This document shows positions 29,707 to 38,287 of a DNA stretch of 64,000 nt, piece by piece (positions within the stretch are counted from its first letter, which is position 1; every line of letters begins with the position of its first letter). A program made the translations under genes and the position numbers. The stretch is from assembly GCF_028748065.1 (NCBI RefSeq), contig NZ_CP118166.1:2495501-2559500 (forward strand), in the 5' to 3' direction. The notes under the pieces are model-generated. The model saw only the letters and a list, made by a program, of their open reading frames with translations, was not told the DNA's origin and ran no database searches. This stretch comes from Hyphococcus flavus. GTDB taxonomy: Bacteria > Pseudomonadota > Alphaproteobacteria > Caulobacterales > Parvularculaceae.

Positions 29707-29760
29707 CATCGCCACGATGTGGTTTAGGGTAGCTGCGCTCGGGAGTTGTCGCCCGAGCGC
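29706..29760 (+). terminator. Two hairpins after fadL
   Basis: ACATCG-CCA-CGATGT (29706-29720) overlaps the fadL stop, and a perfect 9-bp GC-rich stem GCGCTCGGG (29735-29743) with CCCGAGCGC (29752-29760) follows. There is no T-run after either stem, so this is either a U-less terminator or an mRNA-stabilising structure ahead of the acyl-CoA dehydrogenase. Confidence 0.45.
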
Positions 29761-29802
29761 TGCTGTGCGATTCAAATACCGTGAATTAATTGGAGCCCTG
29801 CC

Positions 29803-30960
29803 ATGCCTGCTGTTCAGACCGCCACGCCGGAATGGAAAACCGACGATCTCGAACTCTTTGAAGATGAGGTCTACAAGTTTTTTACCCGCGAGATGACGCC
29901 GCATGTGGAGAAGTGGCGCGACCAGGGGTGCGTTGATCGCTGGGCCTGGAACAAGGCGGGCGAGGCGGGGCTGTTGTGTATGTCCATGCCAGAAGAATAT
30001 GGCGGCGCCGGCGGCACGTTTGCGCACGAACAGGTTTTCATGGAGCAGCAGGTGCGCGCGGGCGTCGAAGGATTCGGCGCCGGCCTCCATAACTGCATCG
30101 TCGCGCCATACATTCTTCATTACGGCACTGAAGAACAAAAGAAACGCTGGCTGCCGCGCATGGCGTCGGGCGAACTTGTGGGCGCCATCGCCATGACGGA
30201 ACCGGGCACCGGTTCTGATTTGCAGTCCGTTAGAACGACAGCGCTCAAAGATGGCAATCAATATGTTGTGAACGGACAAAAGACGTTCATCACAAACGGT
30301 CAGACGGCGAATATCATCATCGTCGTCGCAAAAACCAATCCGAATGAGAAAGCCGGCGGCGTTTCATTAATGGTTGTCGAAACTGACGAGGCTGACGGGT
30401 TTGAGCGCGGGCGAAACTTGAAAAAACTCGGCAACAAGGCGCAGGATACCTCAGAATTGTTTTTCAATGACGTCAAAATTCCGACGGAGAATTTGCTCGG
30501 AACGGAAGAAGGGCAGGGCTTCTTTCAGTTGATGGAACAGTTGCCGCAGGAGCGTCATCAAATTGCGGTCCTCGCTATGGCCGCTATCGAGCGCGCGCTT
30601 GAACTGACAATTGAATACACCAAGGAACGCGAAGCTTTCGGCCGGCCGATCCTTAAATTCCAGAATACGCAGTTCAAACTCGCTGAATACAAAGCCAAGG
30701 CGACCATGGCGCGCGTCTTTGTCGATTACTGCACACAGCAATTAATCGAAGGCAAGTTGGATGCGACAACTGCATCCATGTCGAAAATGCTGCTGACCGA
30801 TCTTGAAAATGAAACCATCGATGAATGTCTGCAGCTATTCGGCGGCTATGGTTATATGGACGAATACCCGATCAGCCGCATGTATGCAGACGCGCGTGTG
30901 CAAAAGATCTATGGCGGCACCAACGAGATCATGAAGCTTCTGATCGCGCGCTCGCTTTGA
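29803..30960 (+). CDS. Acyl-CoA dehydrogenase, long-chain (LCAD)-like
   Basis: This 385-residue ACAD has AMTEPGTGSDLQSVRTTAL (about 131-149), the FAD-domain motif QKTFITNGQTANIIIVVA, and C-terminal GGYGYMDEYPISRMYADAR with IYGGTNEIMKLLIARSL. Position YGGT lacks the Glu used by short/medium-chain enzymes; instead the Glu in MEQLPQERHQIA matches the alternative catalytic site known from LCAD and isovaleryl-CoA dehydrogenase. GGAG lies upstream of ATG 29803. Fatty acyl-CoA oxidation after FadL uptake is likely. Confidence 0.93.
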   Translation: MPAVQTATPEWKTDDLELFEDEVYKFFTREMTPHVEKWRDQGCVDRWAWNKAGEAGLLCMSMPEEYGGAGGTFAHEQVFMEQQVRAGVEGFGAGLHNCIVAPYILHYGTEEQKKRWLPRMASGELVGAIAMTEPGTGSDLQSVRTTALKDGNQYVVNGQKTFITNGQTANIIIVVAKTNPNEKAGGVSLMVVETDEADGFERGRNLKKLGNKAQDTSELFFNDVKIPTENLLGTEEGQGFFQLMEQLPQERHQIAVLAMAAIERALELTIEYTKEREAFGRPILKFQNTQFKLAEYKAKATMARVFVDYCTQQLIEGKLDATTASMSKMLLTDLENETIDECLQLFGGYGYMDEYPISRMYADARVQKIYGGTNEIMKLLIARSL

Positions 30961-30966
30961 TCTGAG

Positions 30967-31476
30967 ATGAAACTTCGCACAGCCGTCGCTGAAGACATTC
31001 CCTTGCTCAAAGCCTGGGATGAAAATTCGCATGTGCGCGATGCGTCCGGCGAAGACAGCGATTACGACTGGGACGAAGAAATTCCCCGCATTGCCGAGTG
31101 GGGAGAGTTGCTTATGGCTGAAGATGACGGCCGGGCGATTGGCTTCATGGAAATTATCGACCCTGCGCTTGAACCGACCGGATACTGGGGCGATGTGGGA
31201 GAAGGCTTGCGCGCCGTCGACATCTGGATCGGTGAAGAAAAGCATTTAGGCCAAGGTTTTGGAACGCAGATGATGCGTCTGGCGCTGGAGCGCTGTTTCG
31301 CCGATCCCAATGTCAAAGCAGTGATCATCGATCCGCTGGAGCGTAATACGCGCGCTCGCCGATTCTACGAAAGGCTCGGGTTCAAGTTTGTTGAATACCG
31401 CACATTTGAGAAAGAACTCTGCGCCATCTATCGATTGGAACGCGCAGACTATCTGAGTCTTGCCGAAGCCGGATGA
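30967..31476 (+). CDS. GNAT-family N-acetyltransferase
   Basis: The 169-residue protein has the GNAT acetyl-CoA loop EKHLGQGFGTQMMRLALERC (about 95-114) and the C-terminal block DPLERNTRARRFYERLGFK. This pattern is closest to the AAC(6')/IucB-like subgroup of the superfamily. Substrate unknown; resistance should not be assumed. It starts seven bases after the ACAD stop, so it is likely co-transcribed, and a TRIC-like gene follows by 20 bp. Confidence 0.85.
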   Translation: MKLRTAVAEDIPLLKAWDENSHVRDASGEDSDYDWDEEIPRIAEWGELLMAEDDGRAIGFMEIIDPALEPTGYWGDVGEGLRAVDIWIGEEKHLGQGFGTQMMRLALERCFADPNVKAVIIDPLERNTRARRFYERLGFKFVEYRTFEKELCAIYRLERADYLSLAEAG

Positions 31477-31495
31477 ATCGGCGCTATCCTGACGC

Positions 31496-32128
31496 ATGGA
31501 TACGGCTCAGGTTTTTGGCGCACTCAATATTATCGGTCTTTTCGTCTTTGCGGTTTCGGGCGCGTTGACGGCGCTGCGCAATGATATGGATATTTTTGGC
31601 GTCGCCATGATCGCTTTTGTCACTGGCGTCGGCGGCGGCACCATACGTGACGTGTTGCTCGGCTCTTTTCCGGTTTGGTGGATCGCGGCGCCGTCGGCGG
31701 TGTTCATCTGCCTTGCCGGCGCCGTCGCCGCAACGCTGGCGCAGCCGCTGATCGCATCGCGGTTGAAAACATTGATCTGGGCCGACGCCATGGGACTAAG
31801 CGTATTCGCCGTCCTCGGTGCGCAGGCGGCGCTCGCAGCTGAGGCGCCAGCCGTTATCGCTATTTTCATGGGTGCAGTGACAGCGACATTTGGCGGCGTC
31901 GTCCGTGATGTCTTGCTGAACGAGCCGCCGTTGATCCTGAAGCAAGATATTTACGCGACCGCTGCGCTGATCGGCGCCGGCGTTTATGTTGGGCTGATGG
32001 CGCTGGGGCTTGGGATCAGCCCGTCAGCAGTTGTGGCAGCGCTCGTTACCTTCGCCATCCGGGCGGTCGCGATTATTTTTAATATTCCATCACCAAAATT
32101 CGCCCGGCCTCGTAAGACGGAGCTGTAG
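31496..32128 (+). CDS. Trimeric intracellular cation (TRIC)-like channel, UPF0126/YicG family
   Basis: The 210-residue membrane protein contains two repeats of three helices with the family signatures FVTGVGGGTIRDVLLG (about residues 42-57) and GAVTATFGGVVRDVLLNEPP (about 124-143). These glycine-rich kinked helices form the pore in bacterial TRIC channels, which conduct monovalent cations. ATG 31496 follows the GNAT gene. No unusual features. Confidence 0.9.
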   Translation: MDTAQVFGALNIIGLFVFAVSGALTALRNDMDIFGVAMIAFVTGVGGGTIRDVLLGSFPVWWIAAPSAVFICLAGAVAATLAQPLIASRLKTLIWADAMGLSVFAVLGAQAALAAEAPAVIAIFMGAVTATFGGVVRDVLLNEPPLILKQDIYATAALIGAGVYVGLMALGLGISPSAVVAALVTFAIRAVAIIFNIPSPKFARPRKTEL

Positions 32129-32277
32129 CGTCAGCGGAAACATGTTGCCGGCATTGCTCAAGTCGACATGCCGACGCCTTTTTACGATGAAGCGAGTAGC
32201 ACGAGCGGTGAACCGCCGCGCCAATGGCGTTAGCTTGCGCGAAGCACAAATTTCATCTGATGCGTGAGGGGTCACAC

Positions 32278-33426
32278 ATGCATAACCAAGTCAAGTTTGT
32301 TGCGATTGCAATTGGTGTTTTGTTTGCCGTCAGTTGCGCCCAGCAAGAAACGAATACCAATGTTGAGACGCCTTCCGAGATCCAGCCAGGTTTTGAAATG
32401 GAAACCTTGGCGACCGGTCTTGCCTTGCCATGGAGCATGGCGTTTACACCGGACGGCGAGATTCTGATCATCGAAAAGGCGGGGGGCGTTCGTGTTTACC
32501 GTGACGGCGCACTTGACCCCAATCCCGTCTCAGGCGCGCCGGAGGGCGTATATGTAAGGGCTGACAGCGGCCGTCATGATATTGCTCTTGACCCGGACTT
32601 TATAGAAAACCGCCGCGTTTTTCTTGCCTACGCAGAAGGCGATGAAGACGCGAACCGTCTGGTGGTCTGGCGCGGCGTTTATGAAAACGGCGCGTTCACC
32701 AATGGCGAAGTTATTTTCCGTGCTACGCCCGACAAGGAAGGGGCGGGCCATCCTGGCGGGCGATTGTTGTTTCTACCAGACAAAACGTTGCTGCTGAGCG
32801 TGGGCGATGGTTACGACTATCTGCACGATGCACAGGATCTGTCGTCTCATTTGGGCAAGGTCTTGAGGATCGACCGGAACGCAGACGCGCCCACAGACAA
32901 TCCGTTTGTTGGCCGCGAAGATGCCTTGCCGGAAATCTGGACCTATGGTCACCGCAACATTCAGGGCCTGGCTCTTGATCGGGAGACCGGAGCGGTCTGG
33001 GCCCATGAACACGGACCGCGCGGCGGTGATGAAATCAATCTCCTGTCGGGCGGCGCCAACTATGGCTGGCCGGCGACAACGAATGGGATCGATTACAATG
33101 GTGAGATCATTTCCGGGCGCGCTCATGCCGAGGGCATAGAGTCTCCGTTAATTGTCTGGGCGCCGTCGATCGCCCCCTCCGGGCTGGCTGTTTATCGCGG
33201 CGAAACTTTCCCTGAATGGGAGGGGCGCTTTCTGATTGGCGCGCTCGCGGCGCGCGCTGTCGTTCATGCGCAGCGTGACAATGACGGGCGCAGTATCGCA
33301 GAAGTCGACCGGATATTGACCGACATGGGCGCGCGCATTCGCGACGTGCGTGTTGGGCCCGATGGCGGCGTCTATATTCTGACGGACGAGCCGGAAGGCA
33401 GATTGTTAAGACTGAGCCAGCCTTAG
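32278..33426 (+). CDS. PQQ-dependent aldose sugar dehydrogenase-like lipoprotein
   Basis: I start at ATG 32278, which has GAGGGG upstream; the product (382 residues) then begins with a lipoprotein signal MHNQVKFVAIAIGVLFAVSC (Cys20). The rest is a six-bladed propeller of the glucose/sorbosone dehydrogenase family (PF07995): LPWSMAFTPDGEILIIEK, SGRHDIALDPDF, GAGHPGGRLLFLPDKTLLLS, SHLGKVLRIDRN, GHRNIQGLALD and AHEHGPRGGDEINLLS. The His in the last motif matches the active-site region of YliI/Asd-type enzymes. It oxidises sugars in the periplasm if PQQ is supplied; no pqq genes are seen here. Confidence 0.9.
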   Translation: MHNQVKFVAIAIGVLFAVSCAQQETNTNVETPSEIQPGFEMETLATGLALPWSMAFTPDGEILIIEKAGGVRVYRDGALDPNPVSGAPEGVYVRADSGRHDIALDPDFIENRRVFLAYAEGDEDANRLVVWRGVYENGAFTNGEVIFRATPDKEGAGHPGGRLLFLPDKTLLLSVGDGYDYLHDAQDLSSHLGKVLRIDRNADAPTDNPFVGREDALPEIWTYGHRNIQGLALDRETGAVWAHEHGPRGGDEINLLSGGANYGWPATTNGIDYNGEIISGRAHAEGIESPLIVWAPSIAPSGLAVYRGETFPEWEGRFLIGALAARAVVHAQRDNDGRSIAEVDRILTDMGARIRDVRVGPDGGVYILTDEPEGRLLRLSQP

Positions 33427-33511
33427 ACTACCCCGTGCGCCGTGCCGCTTAGAGACGCCTTGCGTGAACAGGGAAAATCGCTATCTAGGGGGACCCAGAC
33501 CGACAGGTCAG

Positions 33512-33585
33512 GCGGGTATAGCACAATGGTAGTGCAGCAGCCTTCCAAGCTGAATATGCGGGTTCGATTCCCGCTACCCGCTCCA
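33512..33585 (+). tRNA. tRNA-Gly (anticodon UCC)
   Basis: The acceptor stem GCGGGTA pairs with TACCCGC, the T arm reads GCGGGTTCGATTCCCGC, and the anticodon loop CTTCCAA gives UCC, which reads GGA/GGG codons. Length is 74 bases including an encoded CCA at 33583-33585. No intron or variable arm is present. Confidence 0.96.
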
Positions 33586-33669
33586 TTTTCCTCACAAATC
33601 TGAATGCCGCTGGCGGGCAATTAGCGGTTGCAATGCGCCAAGGGCGCCTGTTTATTGCGGGCCTGGTGC

Positions 33670-33756
33670 GCGGACGTGGCGGAACCGGTAGACGCAACAG
33701 ACTTAAAATCTGTCGAGGGTAACCTCGTGGGGGTTCAAGTCCCCCCGTCCGCACCA
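33670..33756 (+). tRNA. tRNA-Leu (anticodon UAA)
   Basis: The acceptor stem GCGGACG pairs with CGTCCGC, the anticodon loop CTTAAAA gives UAA, and the long variable arm CGAGGGTAACCTCG marks a class II tRNA such as Leu. The T arm is GGGGGTTCAAGTCCCCC. Length 87 with an encoded CCA. It lies 84 bases after tRNA-Gly, so both may be processed from one transcript. Confidence 0.96.
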
Positions 33757-34093
33757 AATTTCATTTGTGACGACGACCTTTCAGTTTTCTCTTACGGGGC
33801 CTCGGACACCTTCGGCGTACCGGAAACCTTCAGCATTAGACGCGCTACACTGATTATAGACGCCGGCTTTAAAGTAGAGGGAAACGCGCCGCCATTCCGA
33901 AGTCGAAAAACTGATGTCCGGCGATGGGCCGGGAAGGGTGCAGCGCTAAGCGTACATCCCTTATCGTATTGGCAGCCCATATGTTGACCGCCTTTCTTGA
34001 AAACGAATCTAACTTATTTTGCGGTAGATCCGCTGGTGCTCGAGATTCCAGAATTAGAGTGCCACAACACTGCAAACTCTGTATCCTACAGTC
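33757..34093. other. 337-bp interval after tRNA-Leu without a gene
   Basis: No convincing gene, integrase or duplicated tRNA end is seen. An open frame (33628-33987) runs through the tRNA and is not a gene. A few AT-rich stretches near 34000-34090 could hold the promoter of the ygjV-like gene. Although tRNA 3' ends are common integration sites, I find no direct repeat of the tRNA-Leu end nearby. Confidence 0.5.
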
Positions 34094-34657
34094 ATGGACC
34101 TATTAAACGAAACGATTGTTGGTCATATTCTGGGAGCGATCGGACTCGGTCTGATCATGGCGTCCTGGCAGTTTAAGACGCGTCAGACGATACTAACATT
34201 CAATATCATCGCTTTTGTATTTTTTGCCGCACAACTTCAACTGTTAGGCGCATATGTTGGCGCGGCGATGATGGCGTTCGCTATCATCTTTACGCTTGCA
34301 GCGCTCTATTCAAAAAATATTTACTTGGCGGGCGCGCTAATTTTGACAGCCGTGGTTATCGGGATAGTTCGGTACGAAAACTGGTATGATTTTCTTCCCA
34401 TTTTAGCCAATATATTCGGAATATACGCGTTCTTTTCACAAACAGAACAGAAGCTTCGTTTGCTGGCGCCGATTGGAACAATACTCTGGGGCATTCATAA
34501 TATTTTCGCCGGGGCATGGAGCCAATTTATCGCCGATCTATTTATCCTCGCAAGCATGGCTTTAGGCTATTGGCGGGCGAGCGATAAGAAAATTTCCATG
34601 GTATTTCCTTACGCTAGCCTGGAAAAATTTATCTCCAAATTCAAAAAAGACGGATAA
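34094..34657 (+). CDS. ygjV: YgjV-family inner-membrane protein
   Basis: The 187-residue protein has five to six hydrophobic helices and the YgjV pattern: GLIMASWQFKTRQTILTFNI, LLGAYVGAAMMAFAIIF, and AGAWSQFIADLFILASMALG near the end. Family members are uncharacterised inner-membrane proteins. The start ATG 34094 is about eight bases before the first helix region. Its stop TAA ends at 34657 and the convergent GH13 gene stops at 34658, so the two genes abut with no spacer. Confidence 0.8.
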   Translation: MDLLNETIVGHILGAIGLGLIMASWQFKTRQTILTFNIIAFVFFAAQLQLLGAYVGAAMMAFAIIFTLAALYSKNIYLAGALILTAVVIGIVRYENWYDFLPILANIFGIYAFFSQTEQKLRLLAPIGTILWGIHNIFAGAWSQFIADLFILASMALGYWRASDKKISMVFPYASLEKFISKFKKDG

Positions 34658-36226
34658 TTACTTTCTGAATAAGGCGCAGCCATATGGCTGTAACATGTAA
34701 CCATCCAAGCCATTGCTCAGCACGCATTCCGCATTTGGCTCAGGAACTATTTCCAGTTCTTTTTCAGAAAAATTCACATATGCCAAGTGTTCGCCGCGCT
34801 TGAAGCGCCAAATGTCATCGGAAGCTTCAATGGTTTCGAAGCTTGAAAAAATGAAGTCATGATTGTTGTTGCGAAACTCAGAGAGCTTACGGAAAAAGTT
34901 CAATATGCTTGTTGGCTCTTTGTGTTGTTCATCAACGCTATATCCTGATTCATATTTTGGCGTATGAATCCAGGGTTCGCCTTCGCTGAAGCCATTGTTG
35001 TTTTTCGTCGTTGACCATGACATTGGCGTACGGGCGCCATCGCGGCCTTTATAAAGTGGAAAATATTCCTTGCCCACCGAATCGCGAATGCTTTCCAGGG
35101 TTGGCATGTCGGTCTGCTGCAATCCCAACTCTTCCCCCTGAAAAATGATTGGCGTGCCTCGCAACGTCATCAGCATGAAAAGGATAAGCTTTGCCTGATT
35201 GCTGCGGAAGTTCGTTTGTTTCGGAAAAAGACGCGTTGTTGCTCTGGTGACGTCATGGTTGGAAAACGAAATCAATGGCCAGATGCTTCTGGCGTTTATT
35301 TGGCCATAGATGTCCGCGATTTTTTTCGGCGTAATGTCTTCCAGATCCAGCAATTCAAAGGTGTAGAAGGAATGCAGCCCTTCCTTGCCGCCGCTGTAAC
35401 TGTCAATTAAGTCTGGCCGTTCAGAAAATTCACCGAACATGAATGCATCATCGTACTTGTTCGCTACGGCGCGAATTTCACGCAAGAACGCGGCGTTTTC
35501 AGGCCTGTTTGCATCATAAATATTTTGTTGCAATCGCGGCGGAAACAACCAGTGCCAATCTGTTCGTTGTTCAGGCGGAACCGGCGGGTTGTCTCTGAGG
35601 GCGCTGTCGTGAGCATAGGTATTCGCAACATCAAGCCGAAATCCCGATACGCCTTTGTCTAACCACAGTGAAAGCACGTTAAGAATTTCCGCCCTGACCT
35701 CCGGGTTATGCAGGTTTAATTTTGGCTGAGATTCAAAAAATTTATGAAAGTAATACTCTCTCGTGAGAGGATTATACTTCCATGCCGGACCGCCAAATAC
35801 GGAAAGCCAGTTATTGGGAGGGGTTCCATCTTCCTTCGGCTCGGCCCAGACATACCAGTCTTTTTTTTGTCCGCCCCAGGAGCTATCGACAAACCATGGA
35901 TGTTGGTTTGACGTATGGCTGAAAACTTCGTCGAGTATTATGTGAATTTTTTTTGACGCAGCCTTTTCTATCAAGCTGTCAAAGTCTTCCATTGAGCCAT
36001 ATTCCGGCAAGATTGAATTGAAATCCGATACATCGTATCCCCAGTCGTTGTTTGGAGAAGGGTGTACAGGCGAAATCCAGACAGCGTTTGCGCCACAGGA
36101 TTGAATGTAATCTAATTTGCTTTTCAGGCCATTTAGATCGCCAACGCCGTCATCATTGGAGTCGAAATAGCTCCGAACATAAACATGATAAATTACGCTC
36201 GACATCCACCATGGATTGTTTAACAT
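34658..36226 (-). CDS. GH13 alpha-glucosidase / alpha-amylase family enzyme
   Basis: This 522-residue protein is a GH13 barrel: GGLKSKLDYIQSCGANAVWI-like start (NGLKSKLDYIQ), region I DEVFSHTSNQHPWF, region II GFRLDVANTYAHD with the nucleophile Asp, region III MFGEFSERPDLID with the acid/base Glu, and region IV FSNHDVTRATTRL with the third Asp. Absence of a signal peptide indicates a cytoplasmic enzyme of the oligo-1,6-glucosidase/alpha-glucosidase type. It hydrolyses short alpha-glucans, and the phosphomannomutase/phosphoglucomutase farther along could use the product. No adjacent sugar transporter is seen. Confidence 0.93.
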   Translation of the reverse strand: MLNNPWWMSSVIYHVYVRSYFDSNDDGVGDLNGLKSKLDYIQSCGANAVWISPVHPSPNNDWGYDVSDFNSILPEYGSMEDFDSLIEKAASKKIHIILDEVFSHTSNQHPWFVDSSWGGQKKDWYVWAEPKEDGTPPNNWLSVFGGPAWKYNPLTREYYFHKFFESQPKLNLHNPEVRAEILNVLSLWLDKGVSGFRLDVANTYAHDSALRDNPPVPPEQRTDWHWLFPPRLQQNIYDANRPENAAFLREIRAVANKYDDAFMFGEFSERPDLIDSYSGGKEGLHSFYTFELLDLEDITPKKIADIYGQINARSIWPLISFSNHDVTRATTRLFPKQTNFRSNQAKLILFMLMTLRGTPIIFQGEELGLQQTDMPTLESIRDSVGKEYFPLYKGRDGARTPMSWSTTKNNNGFSEGEPWIHTPKYESGYSVDEQHKEPTSILNFFRKLSEFRNNNHDFIFSSFETIEASDDIWRFKRGEHLAYVNFSEKELEIVPEPNAECVLSNGLDGYMLQPYGCALFRK

Positions 36227-36256
36227 ATTTACTCCATTGCGCGCAGGGGCTTGGGG

Positions 36257-37041
36257 ATGGATAGCGGATTTTTATCGGACTTAATAGGCGCACTTGTTAT
36301 AGCTGCGTTAGGTTTTCTGTCAGCAAAGTTTCTCAGGCTGATAGAGCGTTGGCGGCTAAGTCGAATTTTTGGCGGGATCGAAAATCACGATGTTCGCGTT
36401 GTGATGTCCGTGTGGGAAGTGGCCGAAGGCGCAGATGGCAATCGCCTGATGGTCAAGAACTCTCAAAGGTACGGCCGCGACGAAGTTGCCTATCTAGGTA
36501 ATGCGGAAATGACTGCTCGAGCCGATGTCGCGGCTATGTCGATGGTCGTGGATACCATCTCGAAGGTCTCGGGTATTTCAGCCAACGCGGCGTTTGACAG
36601 TGATAGTTTGGATATCACAGTGATAGTTTGGATATCAATGCGCCAACTGTGTTGATTGGCTCTTCTACGGCAAATGATGCGACGAAATACTTGATGGAAA
36701 CCTTAGAGGAAAACTCCGCGCTCTATAACCCGCTCACCATAGAAGTAGACAGGACACGACCGGACAGCCTTGTTTTTCGTGCGACGAAGAGTGGTAAGTC
36801 CTATAGCTCAAATGAACAATGCGAGTATGCCGTTATTGCGCGGTATCCAAATCCTTTTGGCCATTCCAACAAGGATAGTGTTGTCATGGTGGCGGGTCAG
36901 TATGCAAACGGAACTTATGTGGCTGGCGGCTATTTTTCCAAGTATTGGCGCAGAGCCTTCCGTTTTGGCAGACAGGGCGTAGTGCTTGAAATGCCAACCG
37001 GACAACACGGTCCGATCCGTGTGGTGGAATATTTACGCTGA
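36257..37041 (+). pseudogene. Membrane-anchored protein of unknown family, frameshifted by a 20-bp tandem duplication
   Basis: Two overlapping frames, 36257-36655 and 36628-37041, together make one protein of about 254 residues. They are split by an exact 20-bp tandem duplication (36597-36636). Removing one copy joins the frames as FDSDSLDINAPTVLIGSS with no other defect. The N-terminus is a single membrane helix (LSDLIGALVIAALGFLSAKF) with a short exterior and a basic cytoplasmic stretch; the rest is soluble with a motif VLIGSSTANDATKYLMETLE (about 127-146) and conserved-looking GQYANGTYVAGGYFSKYWRR. I recognise no family. ATG 36257 has AGGGG upstream and is divergent from the GH13 gene. In the unframeshifted state the first part would end with a 132-residue truncated protein. 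Confidence 0.75.
36597..36636 (+). repeat. 20-bp perfect tandem duplication
   Basis: ACAGTGATAGTTTGGATATC occurs twice head to tail at 36597-36616 and 36617-36636 with no mismatch. Because 20 is not a multiple of three, the copy number decides the reading frame of the surrounding gene. Perfect identity suggests a recent event, a slip-strand switch or an assembly artefact. Confidence 0.95.
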
Positions 37042-37058
37042 CCCTGGCGAGGTAAAAT

Positions 37059-37925
37059 CTAGTTCACCGCTGATGCTAAAACCGCGTCTCGTTCCTTTAT
37101 AAGATGGTATACCAGCAGATTCGCTATTTTCGTGTTTAGCTCGTGACCCAGATACGGAACTTCAATGAATTCGGAATTCGTGCGGTGAGCGAGATCAGCG
37201 CCACATTCAAACGGTATGAGTGGATCAGCGTTGCCGTGGATGACGGTCGTCCGCAAATTTTTTAATTGACTTAAGCTTTCGTGCCAGGAGTCTTGACGCA
37301 TCAAAGCGTTGCTTTGCCGGCTGTTGGCTTCTGTTGATATGTACCTGGCGTAACAAGCTTCGGCGAACTCTTTAATTTCATTGTCGGAAACAGTCCAAAC
37401 GCCTTTCGACTCGATTTTTCTTCGTATTGAAATGGCGTTTTGCACGTATGCTTCCAGGCTGGAGATGTCTGCGGGCTTGAATATGGCCGCTAACGCCTCG
37501 GGCTTGCCCAGAGGCAAATCAGGCGCGCCTGAAGTGCTCATATAAAATGTTACTGACGTAAACCGGTCTGGTTCTTTCAGGGCGGCAAGCTGAGCGATTA
37601 TTCCGCCAAGCGATACGCCGAACATCATTGCTTTCGGGATTTTTGCCGCATCTAGAATAGCTATCAAATCATCAGCGATTGCGGATAAATCGTATTCTTC
37701 AACTGGATTTAAGTTTCGTGATTTGGTTTCCGCGGCGGATAATCCTGCATCCCTGTTATCAAACCTGATTACACGAAACCCTGCTTCAGATAATTGGTCA
37801 TAGAATTGACGAGGCCAACTTGGAATCTGGATGCCAAGGCCCAGCACTAAAATTAGCGGCATTCCTTTTGGGTCGCCGATTTCGTCCCAATAAATGACGT
37901 GATTGGATGGGCGTTGCAGATACAA
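37059..37925 (-). CDS. Alpha/beta hydrolase
   Basis: The 288-residue protein has the alpha/beta-hydrolase fold with oxyanion strand LILVLGLGIQI, FDNRDAGLSA, the nucleophile elbow GVSLGG (Ser about 105), an Asp in IHGNADPLIPF and a His in YLGHELN. These resemble the aromatic hydrolase/CatD-like family. The start is uncertain: TTG 37925 is used because no in-frame ATG precedes the first strand. The next ATG, in GMPLILVLG, would remove the first 21 residues. Substrate unknown. Confidence 0.85.
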   Translation of the reverse strand: MYLQRPSNHVIYWDEIGDPKGMPLILVLGLGIQIPSWPRQFYDQLSEAGFRVIRFDNRDAGLSAAETKSRNLNPVEEYDLSAIADDLIAILDAAKIPKAMMFGVSLGGIIAQLAALKEPDRFTSVTFYMSTSGAPDLPLGKPEALAAIFKPADISSLEAYVQNAISIRRKIESKGVWTVSDNEIKEFAEACYARYISTEANSRQSNALMRQDSWHESLSQLKNLRTTVIHGNADPLIPFECGADLAHRTNSEFIEVPYLGHELNTKIANLLVYHLIKERDAVLASAVN

Positions 37926-38287
37926 TGGAAGCCAGCCTAAATAAAATGGGAGGGATAACTTTCTCTCATATTAATCCCGTTGGCGTATGATCCCGCGCTT
38001 TCACAACAGATCATACTCATGTCGCCAAAATATGCCGTATATCGCGGAAAACTCAAGGCGGTTCATGGTCGTTCGCGGTTAGCAAATACTTCGTTTGCAG
38101 CTTTGACTGAGTAACTTGTGTATCGCGTATAGACTTATTTTTTGGGAAAATTCGTAACTTGCATTTTGTCGAAGCCCGCCCAGTTCTTGATATTTTGAGA
38201 TTAGCTGGTACCCCAGTGGGCGGTTACGGGAGATTTGAACTTTGTTAAGGGTAATCCCTTGGGCGTTTCAGCCTCCTTATCCGCATC
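37926..38287. other. 362-bp interval without a gene
   Basis: No gene is seen upstream of dusA. There is a potential hairpin built on AAGGGTAATCCCTT near 38248-38261 just before dusA, and AT-rich DNA around 38120-38160 that could be a promoter. The frames crossing it on the minus strand (38201-38839) are antisense to dusA and do not look coding. Confidence 0.5.

Noticed and set aside
30967-31476. Aminoglycoside acetyltransferase resistance gene
   Set aside because: Only general GNAT likeness; the chromosomal operon with ACAD and TRIC genes does not suggest resistance.
33512-33756. tRNA-Gly/tRNA-Leu pair as an integration site for a mobile element
   Set aside because: No integrase, no direct repeat of the tRNA 3' end and no change in gene density were seen on either side.
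33628-33987. 119-residue open frame across tRNA-Leu
   Set aside because: Its first part is the translated tRNA-Leu sequence, so it is a shadow of the tRNA gene.
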